A stretch of DNA of 64,000 nucleotides, taken from the NCBI GenBank assembly GCA_040752025.1, contig JBFMFR010000005.1:62001-126000 (forward strand), in the 5' to 3' direction. This document shows positions 18,892 through 27,817 of this stretch, in pieces (the first letter of the stretch is position 1; every line of letters begins with the position of its first letter). Position numbers and translations under genes: made by a program. The stretch comes from JBFMFR01 sp040752025. Lineage in GTDB: Bacteria; Chloroflexota; Anaerolineae; Anaerolineales; UBA4823. The notes below the pieces were generated by a model, which was given only the letters and a program-made list of their open reading frames with translations, was not told where the DNA came from and did no database searches.

Positions 18892-20619
18892 TCAGCCGCG
18901 CTCGGCAGCTTCGAATTCAGCCGCGAAATGCTTGAGCGCCGATTTCATTGGGATTGGCACCGACTGCCCCAAACCGCAAAATGAAGCATCCTGCAAATTA
19001 TCCGCCAGTTCGTGCAGTTCAGCGACGTCGCCGGATTGGCCCTGGGAAGCAGCCAATCGCTTCAAGATCACATGCGCCTGGTAAGTGCCCACCCGGCAGG
19101 GGGTGCACTTACCACAGGATTCGACTGCGAAAAAGCGCAGCAGTTCACGCAGCAAAGCCACCGGCGAAACGCTCCGATCACACACCAGGAAAGCCCCGGC
19201 GCCCAGGCTGACGCCTTCGGCAGCCGAAGCATAGTCGATCGGCACATCCAATAAGCTCTCCGGCACGAACGTGCCCGCCGCGCCGCCCGTGAGGGCGAAA
19301 TAGAATTCCGATCCGGCCCGCATCCCACCGCCGAAATCTTCGATCGCCTGTCGCAGTGTGATTCCGAAAGGCGCCTCGAAAAGTCCCGGCCGGTTGATAT
19401 GCCCGAGCAGCATGTATAGTTTAGTGCCCGGTGTGCGCCACGCGCTCAGAGACCGGTACCAATTGGCGCCGTTGGCGACAATCGCCGGAACCGCTGCGTA
19501 GGACTCAACATTGTTGACCAGGGTCGGTAAGCCGCGATAGCCAGCGCTGGGCGGGTAAGGCGGGCGCAGGCGTGGCTCGCCGCGCTTCCCCTCGAGTGAT
19601 TCGATCAGCGCCGTCTCCTCGCCGCAGATGTACGCCCCTGCGCCGCGATGCACGTGAATGTGGAAGCTGAAATCCGTTTCCTGGATGCGCTCTCCCAACC
19701 AGCCAGCCTGCTCCGCCTGGTGGATGGCCCGCTCCAGACGCTGCGCCTGCCCTTCATACTCACCCCGAATGTAGATGAAAGCCTCGCTCGCACCCGTGGC
19801 GTAGCCGGCAATCGCCATGCCCTCGAGCACCTGGTGTGGGTTTGTATCGATCAACACCCGGTCTTTGAAGATCAGCGGCTCAGACTCATCGGCGTTGCAG
19901 ATCACATACTTGGGTGTGGCCTTCGCCTGCAAAACGAAGCGCCACTTCCGCCCAACCGGGAACCCGGCCCCGCCGCGCCCGGCCAGCCCAGAGCCTTCCA
20001 CCACTCCCAGCACTTCTTCCGGCTTGCATTCCAGGGCTGCCTTCAGCGCCTGGTAAGCCCCGTGCGCAACGGCCGAATCGAAAGAATCAGGATCAACCTT
20101 GCCAGCATTGGCCAGCATCACGCGCAACTCGCCTGGCCTGGGCTGTGTATAATCACCTGGCTTGCCACGCCAGCCAGTCTGCAGCGCCTGCGCATCCGAG
20201 GGCGCTGCCGGGCCGGCCTGCTCATCGTTCACCAACACCGCCGGGGAGCGATCGCACAAACCCAGGCAGCTGGTCCGTTCGACCGTCCACTCCGTATCGG
20301 CGCAGGCAGCATCGACAGCCTCTCGCACGCCTTCGCCGCCGCACAGCCAGCACACCGGTCCATCGCAAACTCGCAGAATGCCGCCTTTACGCGGTTCGAG
20401 CGACAGCATCGAATAAAAAGTGGCTACGCCGTAAGCATGCCTGTCCGGGATCCTTAGCGTGCGGGCAACGTTCGAAATTGCCTCCTCGGTCAATCCACCG
20501 CGTTGGGTTTGAAGTTCCTGCAGAATTTCCAGGACAGCCTCCGGATTGCTATCATGCTCACCGGCCAGGGCCACAATTTGCGGGTCAACTGGTTTTCGTT
20601 TCACTTTTCGATTTGACAT
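18892..20619 (-). CDS. fdhB: NAD-linked formate dehydrogenase beta subunit (NuoE-NuoF fusion)
   Basis: This 575-residue diaphorase subunit carries FdhA electrons to NAD. The first 150 residues are a NuoE-like thioredoxin fold with a [2Fe-2S] site CX4C and CX3C (C85, C90, C118, C122). The following NuoF-like part has the FMN/NADH motifs GRGGAGFPVGRKW and GAYICGEETALIESLEG and a C-terminal [4Fe-4S] site SCGKCTPCRVG plus a later Cys (ASFCGLG). In complex I these are two proteins; the fusion is common in soluble formate dehydrogenases and hydrogenases. The ATG at 20617-20619 lies inside the fdhD end (35-bp overlap), pointing to coupled translation. fdhA follows at 40 bp. Confidence 0.93.
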   Translation of the reverse strand: MSNRKVKRKPVDPQIVALAGEHDSNPEAVLEILQELQTQRGGLTEEAISNVARTLRIPDRHAYGVATFYSMLSLEPRKGGILRVCDGPVCWLCGGEGVREAVDAACADTEWTVERTSCLGLCDRSPAVLVNDEQAGPAAPSDAQALQTGWRGKPGDYTQPRPGELRVMLANAGKVDPDSFDSAVAHGAYQALKAALECKPEEVLGVVEGSGLAGRGGAGFPVGRKWRFVLQAKATPKYVICNADESEPLIFKDRVLIDTNPHQVLEGMAIAGYATGASEAFIYIRGEYEGQAQRLERAIHQAEQAGWLGERIQETDFSFHIHVHRGAGAYICGEETALIESLEGKRGEPRLRPPYPPSAGYRGLPTLVNNVESYAAVPAIVANGANWYRSLSAWRTPGTKLYMLLGHINRPGLFEAPFGITLRQAIEDFGGGMRAGSEFYFALTGGAAGTFVPESLLDVPIDYASAAEGVSLGAGAFLVCDRSVSPVALLRELLRFFAVESCGKCTPCRVGTYQAHVILKRLAASQGQSGDVAELHELADNLQDASFCGLGQSVPIPMKSALKHFAAEFEAAERG

Positions 20620-21427
20620 TTTGATCCTCTACAAGTTTTTCTGCTTCGCTGGATAAGGCCGTCATCCTTTCAGGATGTGTATAGATTCGCATACTGTTCC
20701 GGCGAGCATAACCGATCAAAGTAATCCCCCAGCGCTCAGCCATTTGGATCGATAAGGAACTGGGCGAGGTGCGCGAGATCACCACAGCAGCGCCGATGCG
20801 GGCTGCTTTTTGCATCATCTCCGAACTGACCCTACCGGTAGTGAGCAAAATGCGACGCGCCGGTTGGATGTTTTCCAGCAGGCAGCGACCGGCAATTTTG
20901 TCGAGAGTATTGTGCCTGCCGATATCCTCCGTAACCACCAGCAGGCTGTGCCCATCGCTGAGCGCGGACGTATGCACGCCGCCAGATTTGCGGTACAGGT
21001 CCTGAGAATCAAGCAGCAGACCGATCAACTCACCGGCCTGCGAGGTAGACAGCGTTACGCCGTTATAGGTGACCACCTCGCCACCCACAACCCGGGCGTC
21101 CTGCGACGTCACACCCCCTGTGCACCCCGAGGTCCGCCGCCAGGAGGCTGGCTTCTCCAGGCTGTGGTTCACCCAGATATCGATATTTTCTCCGCCTGGG
21201 CAAACGCGCACCGAGGCCACCTCATCCAAAGACTGGATCAATCCTTCATTGTAGATAAAACCAACTGCCAGGGCTTCCAAGTCTGTTGGGGTGCACATCA
21301 AAGACAGCCACACCTCGCCATTGATCGTCAGAGAGACCGGAGTCTCTACAACAACTTCAGCGTCTTCGCTGTGCCAGCCTTCTGAATTTACCTGTAAATA
21401 TTGGATGTGGGCGTTGCTGTTAGACAT
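20585..21427 (-). CDS. fdhD: Formate dehydrogenase accessory sulfurtransferase FdhD
   Basis: FdhD brings sulfur from IscS to the molybdenum cofactor of formate dehydrogenase. The 280-residue product has the family motifs ALAVGFIYNEGLI, VTEDIGRHNTLDK and LLTTGRVSSEM. The cysteine loop reads TSGCTGG, with one Cys (C102); the E. coli protein has a CXXC pair in this loop, so only the first cysteine is kept here. I start at ATG 21425-21427; an in-frame TTG at 21476-21478 is an alternative. It is the first gene of the fdhD-fdhB-fdhA operon and overlaps fdhB by 35 bp. Confidence 0.92.
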   Translation of the reverse strand: MSNSNAHIQYLQVNSEGWHSEDAEVVVETPVSLTINGEVWLSLMCTPTDLEALAVGFIYNEGLIQSLDEVASVRVCPGGENIDIWVNHSLEKPASWRRTSGCTGGVTSQDARVVGGEVVTYNGVTLSTSQAGELIGLLLDSQDLYRKSGGVHTSALSDGHSLLVVTEDIGRHNTLDKIAGRCLLENIQPARRILLTTGRVSSEMMQKAARIGAAVVISRTSPSSLSIQMAERWGITLIGYARRNSMRIYTHPERMTALSSEAEKLVEDQNVKSKSETKTS

Positions 21428-21525
21428 ATACGAGTTCGAATCATTTACCAATAGGAATAATCGAATATCCTGGGACAAAGTCCCGAAGCTCTCAAGTTTT
21501 TTGTTCTGGTTGGGATGCCATATAT

Positions 21526-21531
21526 ATTATA
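21526..21531 (-). promoter_or_regulatory. -10 element upstream of fdhD
   Basis: A perfect TATAAT on the minus strand lies about 100 nt before the fdhD ATG in the 160-bp spacer. No good -35 is found at 16-18 nt, which might mean an activator is needed. A small GGGAC/GTCCC hairpin (21472-21484) lies in the predicted leader. Confidence 0.4.
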
Positions 21532-21572
21532 CAAAGGTTTTTCATATAACCTTCCCGAATCCTGGAAATTAG

Positions 21573-21594
21573 CGGATGAATTTCTTTTCATCCG
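21573..21594 (-). terminator. Hairpin containing the stop codon of the ABC transporter operon
   Basis: CGGATGAA and TTCATCCG (8 bp) enclose a 6-nt loop. The TGA stop codon (21588-21590) lies in the 5' arm on the minus strand. Only CTAATTTC follows, a weak U-tract, but the place at an operon end supports termination. Confidence 0.5.
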
Positions 21595-23441
21595 GCTCCC
21601 AGGGACACACTTTTTGCCTTCCGTTCTGCCAGGTGCTCTTCCAACCCTGGCGGGCGGTATTGCAGCGACTGGTGTCGGAAATAAGTATTATACAGGTTGG
21701 CGTAGTGCCCGCCTTGCGCCAGCAGGCTGGTATGATTGCCCTCCTCGATCATCTTCCCCTCTTCCAATACGATAATGCGGTCAGCCGCCTTGACCGTTGA
21801 CAGGCGGTGGGCGATCAGGATGCTGGTCGTGTTGGACAGAATCAGATTCAGGGCCTGTTGGATTTGCCATTCGGTGAATGGGTCGATGCTGGCGGTGGCC
21901 TCATCCAGGATAAAAATGGCTGGATGCTGTACCAAAACGCGCATCAACGATACCAACTGGCGCTGTCCCATCGAAAGGCGCCCGCCGCGTTCGCCCACCT
22001 CGGTTTGCAGACCCTGGGGCAGCGTTTCTAGCCACTCCCCTTCGCCGATCTGCTTTGCCAGTGTTTGTATCTCGACCAGCCTGGCTTCACTTGGGCAGGC
22101 GTAGCAAATGTTCTCCGCCACCGTTCCCGAAAACAGGAAAGGTGCTTGCGAGACAATTCCTAGCTGTGAGCGATACTGGCCCAGATCGAACGTACGGATA
22201 TCCTGTCCGTCGATCAAAATCTGCCCGCGCTGGAACTCATAGAAACGCGCGATCAATTTGGCAATCGAGGATTTACCCGCGCCGGTATGCCCTACCAGCG
22301 CCACGGTTTCGCCCGGTTGTATGTGCAGGTCGAAATCGCACAATACCGGCTCTTTGTCCGAATAGCGGAACCAGACCTTCTCGAAGCGAATCTCCCCCTT
22401 CAAACGCGGCACGTCCCGCTGCGCCGCCTGGACTACTTTGGATTCAGCATCGATGAGGGCGAAGACTCGTTCCGCCGCTGAAAGCCCCTGCTGCACCTGC
22501 GTCCAAAAAGCGGACAGATTCAGCACCGGGAAGAAGAAACGGTCCAGGCTCTGTAAGAACAGGAACCAGGCCCCTGCAGACACCACCCCCTGCGCCGCGC
22601 TCAATCCACCTACGTAGACCAGGATTGCCGTCGCTACGCCGCCCAACGCATTGAGGGCCGGGAAAACCATCGAGAGCACCAGCCCGCGGCGCACATTGAC
22701 GTGATAGGACTGCCGGTTGGCCCGGTCGAAATCCCCAAACACACTCGTCTCCTGCCGGAAATTCTTCGCCACCGCAATCCCGCTGATGGTCTCCTTGATG
22801 GTCGCATTGACATTCGCCATGGCGCGCATCCCCGTTCGGGTCACCTGGCGCGCCAGGCGGCGGAAACCCACTGCTACCAGGAACAGAAAGGGTAAAAAGC
22901 CAAACAGCCACAACGAAAGCCTGGCTTCGATGGAAATTAGGGCAATCCCCAGGATAAATGCCTGCACAAATTGAGACAGCAGATCGGTCACCAACACCAC
23001 GGTTTGGCCGAAATCCTGTGTATCCGAAGTGATCCGCGAAACAACCTTGCCCGAGGCGAACTCATCATAGAAAGATAAATCGTGTTCCGCTGAAGCGCGG
23101 AAAGCATCGGTGCGCAGCGCCAGTACCACATCACCAACCATACGCACCACCAGGCGGCGGCGGCCCCAGTTCGCCAGCCAGCTAAGCACGCCGATCACGA
23201 AAACGATCCCGCTCAACCAGGCCAGCGTAGCCACCGTCAGGTTTGCTTGCAAGGCGTCCACGCTGCGCGCCACCACCACCGGGCTGGCTGCTCCGGCTCC
23301 CGCAATCACCAGCAGGAGCACTGTCACCAATGCCAATCGCCAGCGTTGGGTATGAAAATAACTCAACATCCGCTGCACCAACTGGCGGTCGCTGTACTGC
23401 CGGTCGTACCCTTCGGAATCTAATCCAGAGAAGAATCCCAT
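21588..23441 (-). CDS. ABC exporter half-transporter (permease-ATPase), subunit with degenerate signature motif
   Basis: The 617-residue protein joins six membrane helices (about 35-330) to an ATPase domain. Walker A is GHTGAGKSS, the Q-loop VSQAPFLFSG, and Walker B ILDEATASID with the catalytic Glu, followed by the switch histidine in AHRLST. The signature reads LSMGQ instead of LSGGQ. It lies 3 bp after its partner, which has the complementary defect (normal LSGGQ, Walker B ending DD). Together they should form a heterodimer with one working and one degenerate ATP site, as in TM287/288-like exporters. Cargo unknown; drugs, lipids or peptides are all possible. Confidence 0.93.
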   Translation of the reverse strand: MGFFSGLDSEGYDRQYSDRQLVQRMLSYFHTQRWRLALVTVLLLVIAGAGAASPVVVARSVDALQANLTVATLAWLSGIVFVIGVLSWLANWGRRRLVVRMVGDVVLALRTDAFRASAEHDLSFYDEFASGKVVSRITSDTQDFGQTVVLVTDLLSQFVQAFILGIALISIEARLSLWLFGFLPFLFLVAVGFRRLARQVTRTGMRAMANVNATIKETISGIAVAKNFRQETSVFGDFDRANRQSYHVNVRRGLVLSMVFPALNALGGVATAILVYVGGLSAAQGVVSAGAWFLFLQSLDRFFFPVLNLSAFWTQVQQGLSAAERVFALIDAESKVVQAAQRDVPRLKGEIRFEKVWFRYSDKEPVLCDFDLHIQPGETVALVGHTGAGKSSIAKLIARFYEFQRGQILIDGQDIRTFDLGQYRSQLGIVSQAPFLFSGTVAENICYACPSEARLVEIQTLAKQIGEGEWLETLPQGLQTEVGERGGRLSMGQRQLVSLMRVLVQHPAIFILDEATASIDPFTEWQIQQALNLILSNTTSILIAHRLSTVKAADRIIVLEEGKMIEEGNHTSLLAQGGHYANLYNTYFRHQSLQYRPPGLEEHLAERKAKSVSLGAG

Positions 23442-23444
23442 GCC

Positions 23445-25208
23445 TCACTCACTAAAAATGCGCCGGTAAGCTTCCGATGTTTGCAGCAAGTCATCGTGCG
23501 CGCCAATCGCTGCCACGCGTCCCTGGCGCAGCACCACGATCAAATCAGCCCAGCGAATCTGCGACAAGCGGTGCGTGATGATCAAAGTTGTCCGCCCGCG
23601 CGCCGCTGCATAGATGGCCCGCTGGATCTTGTCCTCAGTTGCGCTGTCGATCGCGCTGGTCGAGTCATCCAGGATCAAAACCGGAGGGTCGGTCAGGAAT
23701 GCGCGCGCCAGGGCCAGGCGCTGGCGCTGCCCACCAGAAAGCGTCACGCCGCGCTCCCCGATCACCGTCTGGTAGCCTTCATCGAAAGAGCGGATGAAAT
23801 CGTCCGCCTGAGCAGCCAGAGCCGCCTCCCGGATTTGTTCGGTAGAAGCCTGCAAGTTGCCAAAAGCCACATTGTCGGTGATGCTGCGCGAGAACAAAAA
23901 GATATCCTGCTCGATCATCGAAACCTGGCGGCGCAGTGCTTCCAGGTTCCAATCGCGCACGTCTACACCATCCACCAGCACCCTGCCCGCGCTGACATCG
24001 TAAGTGCGGTTGACCAGTTTGACCAATGTGGTTTTTCCTGCCCCGGTTTGCCCCACGATCGCCACCGTCTGGCCCGGCTCCACGCAAAAAGAGACCTGTT
24101 CCAGGGCCGGTTCGCCGCCTTCGTACGCAAAACACACATCCTGAAACTCGATCTTGCCTTGCAATGTGGCCGAGTGACCACCCACGTTTTGATCCAGGTC
24201 CGTCTCCCGATTGATCAATTCCAGGATGCGCCGGGCGCTCGCCAGCCCCAATGAAACCTGAGAATAAGCGAACAAAGAAGCAAAGACCGGGAAACCGAAC
24301 AGTTGAAGCAGGCCGAAATAGGCCACCACCTGCCCCACGTCCAGCCAGCCCTGGCGAAAGAGGATCAAGGCATGCATCAATCCTCCCGCCTCCGCCAGTC
24401 CGAGCAGCAACAACGGCACAAAGCGCGCCTCGATGTCTCCCTGGCGCACCGCCGCATCCCGGAAGCTCTGGGCGTTGCTGGCGAAGCGCTCCACTTCGCT
24501 GCGTTCCTGCGCCATACCCTTCACCGTTTCGATCCCATCGATCGCCTCGGCCAACCGGCTGTTCAACTGCCCGAAAGCCTGGCGCACCCCGCCCGTGATT
24601 GGATCCAATTCACGCAAATATTGCCAGAGCGCCAGGAAATAGGTAATCGTGAACAATAAAGGCACCAGGATCAAAGATGGATGGTAGCGCGGCGCGATCA
24701 GCAAGGGCATGATCAAGAAATTAGCCGAGCCCACCACCAGGTTCACGCCAGGGCTGAACAGGAAATTGACCTCGCGCACATCGTTGGTCGCCCGCGCCAT
24801 TGTGTCACCCACTGATTGCAGGTTGTGGAAAGTCATACTCTTCCCCAGCAAACTGACATACAGCTCGTGGCGGATGTCGCGTTCCACCCGCTGCCCCATC
24901 AGTTCGGCGCCGAAATTCCTCCCGAATTGCAGCAGCCCGCGCAGCAATTGGCTGAACACGATCCACACCGCGATGCGCACCAGCGCCTGCGTGTCGGGCG
25001 GCGAGGCCAGGATGGAATTGAAAGCCTGCCCCATCAGCACCGGCACCAACGCCGCCAGGGCCGCGTTTCCCAGCGCTCCGATAAACATGCTCACAAACAG
25101 GTACCAGTAATTCAACGCATACGAAAGCACCCAGCGCGCCGCCCCGCGCCGGTCGGTGCGCAGGCGCGATTGCACCGTGAACTCAGCAGAAAGCGTCGTG
25201 CTCGTCAT
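23445..25208 (-). CDS. ABC exporter half-transporter (permease-ATPase), subunit with Asp in place of catalytic Glu
   Basis: The 587-residue partner of the next gene also has an N-terminal six-helix domain and a C-terminal ATPase. Walker A is GQTGAGKTT, the signature is the normal LSGGQ, the switch His is in THRLSQ, but Walker B reads LILDDSTSAID, so the catalytic Glu is Asp. Paired with the LSMGQ of the other subunit, both weak elements would fall in the same composite ATP site. The ATG at 25206-25208 overlaps the stop of the Cys-cluster gene as ATGA. Substrate not predictable from sequence. Confidence 0.93.
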   Translation of the reverse strand: MTSTTLSAEFTVQSRLRTDRRGAARWVLSYALNYWYLFVSMFIGALGNAALAALVPVLMGQAFNSILASPPDTQALVRIAVWIVFSQLLRGLLQFGRNFGAELMGQRVERDIRHELYVSLLGKSMTFHNLQSVGDTMARATNDVREVNFLFSPGVNLVVGSANFLIMPLLIAPRYHPSLILVPLLFTITYFLALWQYLRELDPITGGVRQAFGQLNSRLAEAIDGIETVKGMAQERSEVERFASNAQSFRDAAVRQGDIEARFVPLLLLGLAEAGGLMHALILFRQGWLDVGQVVAYFGLLQLFGFPVFASLFAYSQVSLGLASARRILELINRETDLDQNVGGHSATLQGKIEFQDVCFAYEGGEPALEQVSFCVEPGQTVAIVGQTGAGKTTLVKLVNRTYDVSAGRVLVDGVDVRDWNLEALRRQVSMIEQDIFLFSRSITDNVAFGNLQASTEQIREAALAAQADDFIRSFDEGYQTVIGERGVTLSGGQRQRLALARAFLTDPPVLILDDSTSAIDSATEDKIQRAIYAAARGRTTLIITHRLSQIRWADLIVVLRQGRVAAIGAHDDLLQTSEAYRRIFSE

Positions 25209-25957
25209 TCTTCAACCACCTCTAGCCTTGCACTTGCCTCCAGCTCATCCGGGAAAGGCAGTTCAGCCGCGATCTGGTAAACGCCGAACTTTGGGGCCAG
25301 CTCGACAGCCATCCGCCGCATACGTCCGTTGCGTGGCGTGACCTTGTAAAAGTTGCCGTTGCGGTGCAGCAGCGGGATCGCCCGCTTGCGCCGTCCGAAG
25401 ACCCGCCGCATCATCGTAGAATGGTAGCGGAAGTTCTCACGCTCTTCAGGCATATCCTCGAACAGCCTCTCGTAGACAGACACAAACTGCGCCAGGTAAG
25501 TAGCTGTCACCGCTTCCAGGTGGCTGATCACCCAACAACGCTGCTCGTATTCCCAATAATAGGACAAACCGACGAACTCACCTTCCCGGGTCAGGTAGGG
25601 GAAGAAAGGGAATGCCCGGCAGGTGATGGCGCGGAACCCGCGCTGGCACAGGCGGTGTCCCTGGCAGGCGATCAACACCTGCCCGGCTGGAGTCTGGCTG
25701 CGCAGCGCCTGTGTTTCAGCTTCCTGGTCCGCTTCCCAAATGTGCCACAAATCTGTATGCGCCCTTAAGTACGCCCATTCTCGATCGTAGGCGGTTGGCA
25801 CAGCATGGCGCGTGTCACAACAAAATGGCGCATTGTTTTCATTGTAGGGCGCGCAGCGATCACCACAGTCCAGCGCCGTGATGGGCGACTGGAAGCTTTC
25901 ATATAGATTGGCATAATCCACTGGATTGTTTCCGTTCATAGTCAGGTTGTCAAGCAT
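25205..25957 (-). CDS. Cysteine-cluster protein of the YkgJ/CxxCxxCC type
   Basis: This 250-residue soluble protein has Cys groups CGDRC, FCCD, ACQGHRLCQRG and TCRAFPFFPY in its first 140 residues, like proteins proposed to bind iron or zinc (YkgJ-like, UPF0153). The spacing in the middle differs from the classic CxxCxxCC, so the family match is loose. The C-terminal half has no recognised domain. It is the first gene of a transcript with both ABC subunits (ATGA overlap) and is divergent from aarF with a 50-bp gap. ATG 25955-25957; an ATG six codons on is possible. Role unknown. Confidence 0.65.
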   Translation of the reverse strand: MLDNLTMNGNNPVDYANLYESFQSPITALDCGDRCAPYNENNAPFCCDTRHAVPTAYDREWAYLRAHTDLWHIWEADQEAETQALRSQTPAGQVLIACQGHRLCQRGFRAITCRAFPFFPYLTREGEFVGLSYYWEYEQRCWVISHLEAVTATYLAQFVSVYERLFEDMPEERENFRYHSTMMRRVFGRRKRAIPLLHRNGNFYKVTPRNGRMRRMAVELAPKFGVYQIAAELPFPDELEASARLEVVEE

Positions 25958-25992
25958 ACCACAAAACCAGATTTTCGTTCCTCTTTGTCGAG

Positions 25993-25998
25993 TATAAT
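25993..25998 (+). promoter_or_regulatory. -10 element directly before aarF
   Basis: A perfect TATAAT ends 9 nt before the aarF ATG and there is no Shine-Dalgarno sequence, which suggests a leaderless message. A TATACT on the opposite strand (25991-25996) overlaps it and could serve the divergent Cys-cluster gene. -35 elements are weak on both sides. Confidence 0.5.
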
Positions 25999-26007
25999 TC
26001 TCGCATC

Positions 26008-27699
26008 ATGCTGCGCTCCCGCTATCGTCGCATTGTTTTCTTTTTTGCTCGCATCCTGCTGAGTCTGATTTATTGGGACCTGCTCTTGCCCCGTCTGGGG
26101 TTAGGCGAGCGCGCCAGGCGCACCCGCCCGGAACGCTTGCGCCGCTCGGCCGCCGCCTTTCGCACCCTGGCAGTGCGCATGGGAGGCGTGCTGATCAAAG
26201 TTGGTCAATTTCTCTCGTCACGTGTCGACGTTTTGCCCCCCGAATTTACCCAGGAACTGGTTGGACTGCAAGATGAAGTCCCGGCTGAGAGCTTCGAAGA
26301 TATCCGTCGCGTGGCAGAGGTCGAGTTCGGCATGCCTCTCGAAGAGAAGTTTGCCGTCTTCGACCCTGAACCATTGGCCGCCGCTTCCTTGGGGCAGGTG
26401 CACTTCGCCTGGCTTCACCCGGCAACTGAAACCAGATCCGCTTCGCCGCGCCGCGGTCAGAAAGTCGTCGTCAAGGTTCAACGCCCGAACATCGAGCGCA
26501 TCATCGCCACCGACCTGGCCGCCCTGCGCACCGTCGGGAAATGGCTGAATCGTTATCCGCCGATCCGTCGCCGGGCTGATGTGCCCGCCTTACTCGCAGA
26601 GTTCTCGCGCATCCTGTATCAGGAAGTCGATTATCTGGCCGAGGGGCGCAACGCGGAGACTTTTGCCGCCAATTTTTCCGGCCAGCCGAATGTGCGCGTC
26701 CCCGAAGTGATCTGGACCCACACCAACCGGCGTGCTCTCACCCTGGAAAATGTGCTGGCAATCAAAATCACCGACTATGATGCGATTAGCGAAGCTGGCA
26801 TCTCGCGAGCGGAGGTTGCCTCACGCCTGTTAGACACCTACCTGAAACAAATTTTCGAAGATGGCTTCTTCCATGCCGATCCGCACCCTGGCAATCTGTT
26901 CGTCAACCCCCTGCCAGTGCGCACCGGTGATGTGGAGCGCCGCTGGGAGCTGACCTTTGTCGATTTCGGTATGGTCGGGCATGTGCCCACCAACCTGCTC
27001 AATGGCTTGCGCGAACTGCTCATCGGGGTCGGCACCCAGGATGCCGATCGCGTTGTACGCTCCTACCAGATGATGGACCTGCTCCTCCCCTCGGCAGACA
27101 TCGAGCGTATAAAAACGGCGGGGGCCGAGGTCTTCGATCGCTTTTGGGGCAAGAACATGAGCGAGTTGAGCGCGATCAGTATTGGCGAGGTCACAGAATT
27201 CGCCGATGAATTCCGCGATCTGGTCTACGAAATGCCCTTCCAGGTGCCACAAAACATCATCTTCCTGGCTCGCGCCGTGGGTATTCTCTCCGGCATGTGC
27301 ACCGGCTTGGACCCACAGTTCAACCTGTGGGAGCATCTGTCTCCATTTGCACAAAAGCTCATCGCCGAACAGGCCCGCCTGCAGCGCCAGAACTGGCTGC
27401 CCGAGTTGGAAAGCCTGGCGCGCGCCCTGTTCACCATGCCCCGCAAAATGGACTCCGTGCTCTCCAAAGCCGAGCGGGGCGAAATTGCCGTGCATGTTCC
27501 CGAGGTCAACCAGCAGACCCGCCGTCTGGAAACAGCTCTTTACCAGGTAGCCGGGGCTATCATCTTCGCCGTCCTTCTGGTGACCGGCATCCAGCTCTAC
27601 CTGGCTGGTCAACTCGCTCTCAGCCTGCTCCCATTGGTTGGCGCAGGGTTGAGCCTGCTCTGGCTGTGGTCCAATCCCCGCCGTCGCAGGCTAAAATAG
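26008..27699 (+). CDS. AarF/ABC1/UbiB atypical kinase family protein
   Basis: The 563-residue protein has the family's KxGQ motif (LIKVGQFLSSR), an Ala-rich loop (AAASLGQVH) in place of the Gly-rich loop, a lysine in VVKVQRP, the catalytic loop FFHADPHPGNLF and DFGMVG for metal. Two hydrophobic helices end the protein (about 510-560), as expected for membrane-linked members. UbiB-type proteins support quinone synthesis, probably by ATP-driven extraction of lipid precursors; others act in lipid metabolism. With complex I genes nearby a quinone role is plausible but not shown. The ATG has no ribosome site; see the -10 at 25993. Confidence 0.9.
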   Translation: MLRSRYRRIVFFFARILLSLIYWDLLLPRLGLGERARRTRPERLRRSAAAFRTLAVRMGGVLIKVGQFLSSRVDVLPPEFTQELVGLQDEVPAESFEDIRRVAEVEFGMPLEEKFAVFDPEPLAAASLGQVHFAWLHPATETRSASPRRGQKVVVKVQRPNIERIIATDLAALRTVGKWLNRYPPIRRRADVPALLAEFSRILYQEVDYLAEGRNAETFAANFSGQPNVRVPEVIWTHTNRRALTLENVLAIKITDYDAISEAGISRAEVASRLLDTYLKQIFEDGFFHADPHPGNLFVNPLPVRTGDVERRWELTFVDFGMVGHVPTNLLNGLRELLIGVGTQDADRVVRSYQMMDLLLPSADIERIKTAGAEVFDRFWGKNMSELSAISIGEVTEFADEFRDLVYEMPFQVPQNIIFLARAVGILSGMCTGLDPQFNLWEHLSPFAQKLIAEQARLQRQNWLPELESLARALFTMPRKMDSVLSKAERGEIAVHVPEVNQQTRRLETALYQVAGAIIFAVLLVTGIQLYLAGQLALSLLPLVGAGLSLLWLWSNPRRRRLK

Positions 27700-27817
27700 C
27701 ACCGCCCCGAATCCTGCCACAACTCACCACGCCCTGGTGATATTCGTCCCTTGCCAAAGCCATCTAATTGGGATAGCCTCTCTATATAGAAAATTCACTC
27801 TCTCAGGAGAAAAAACT

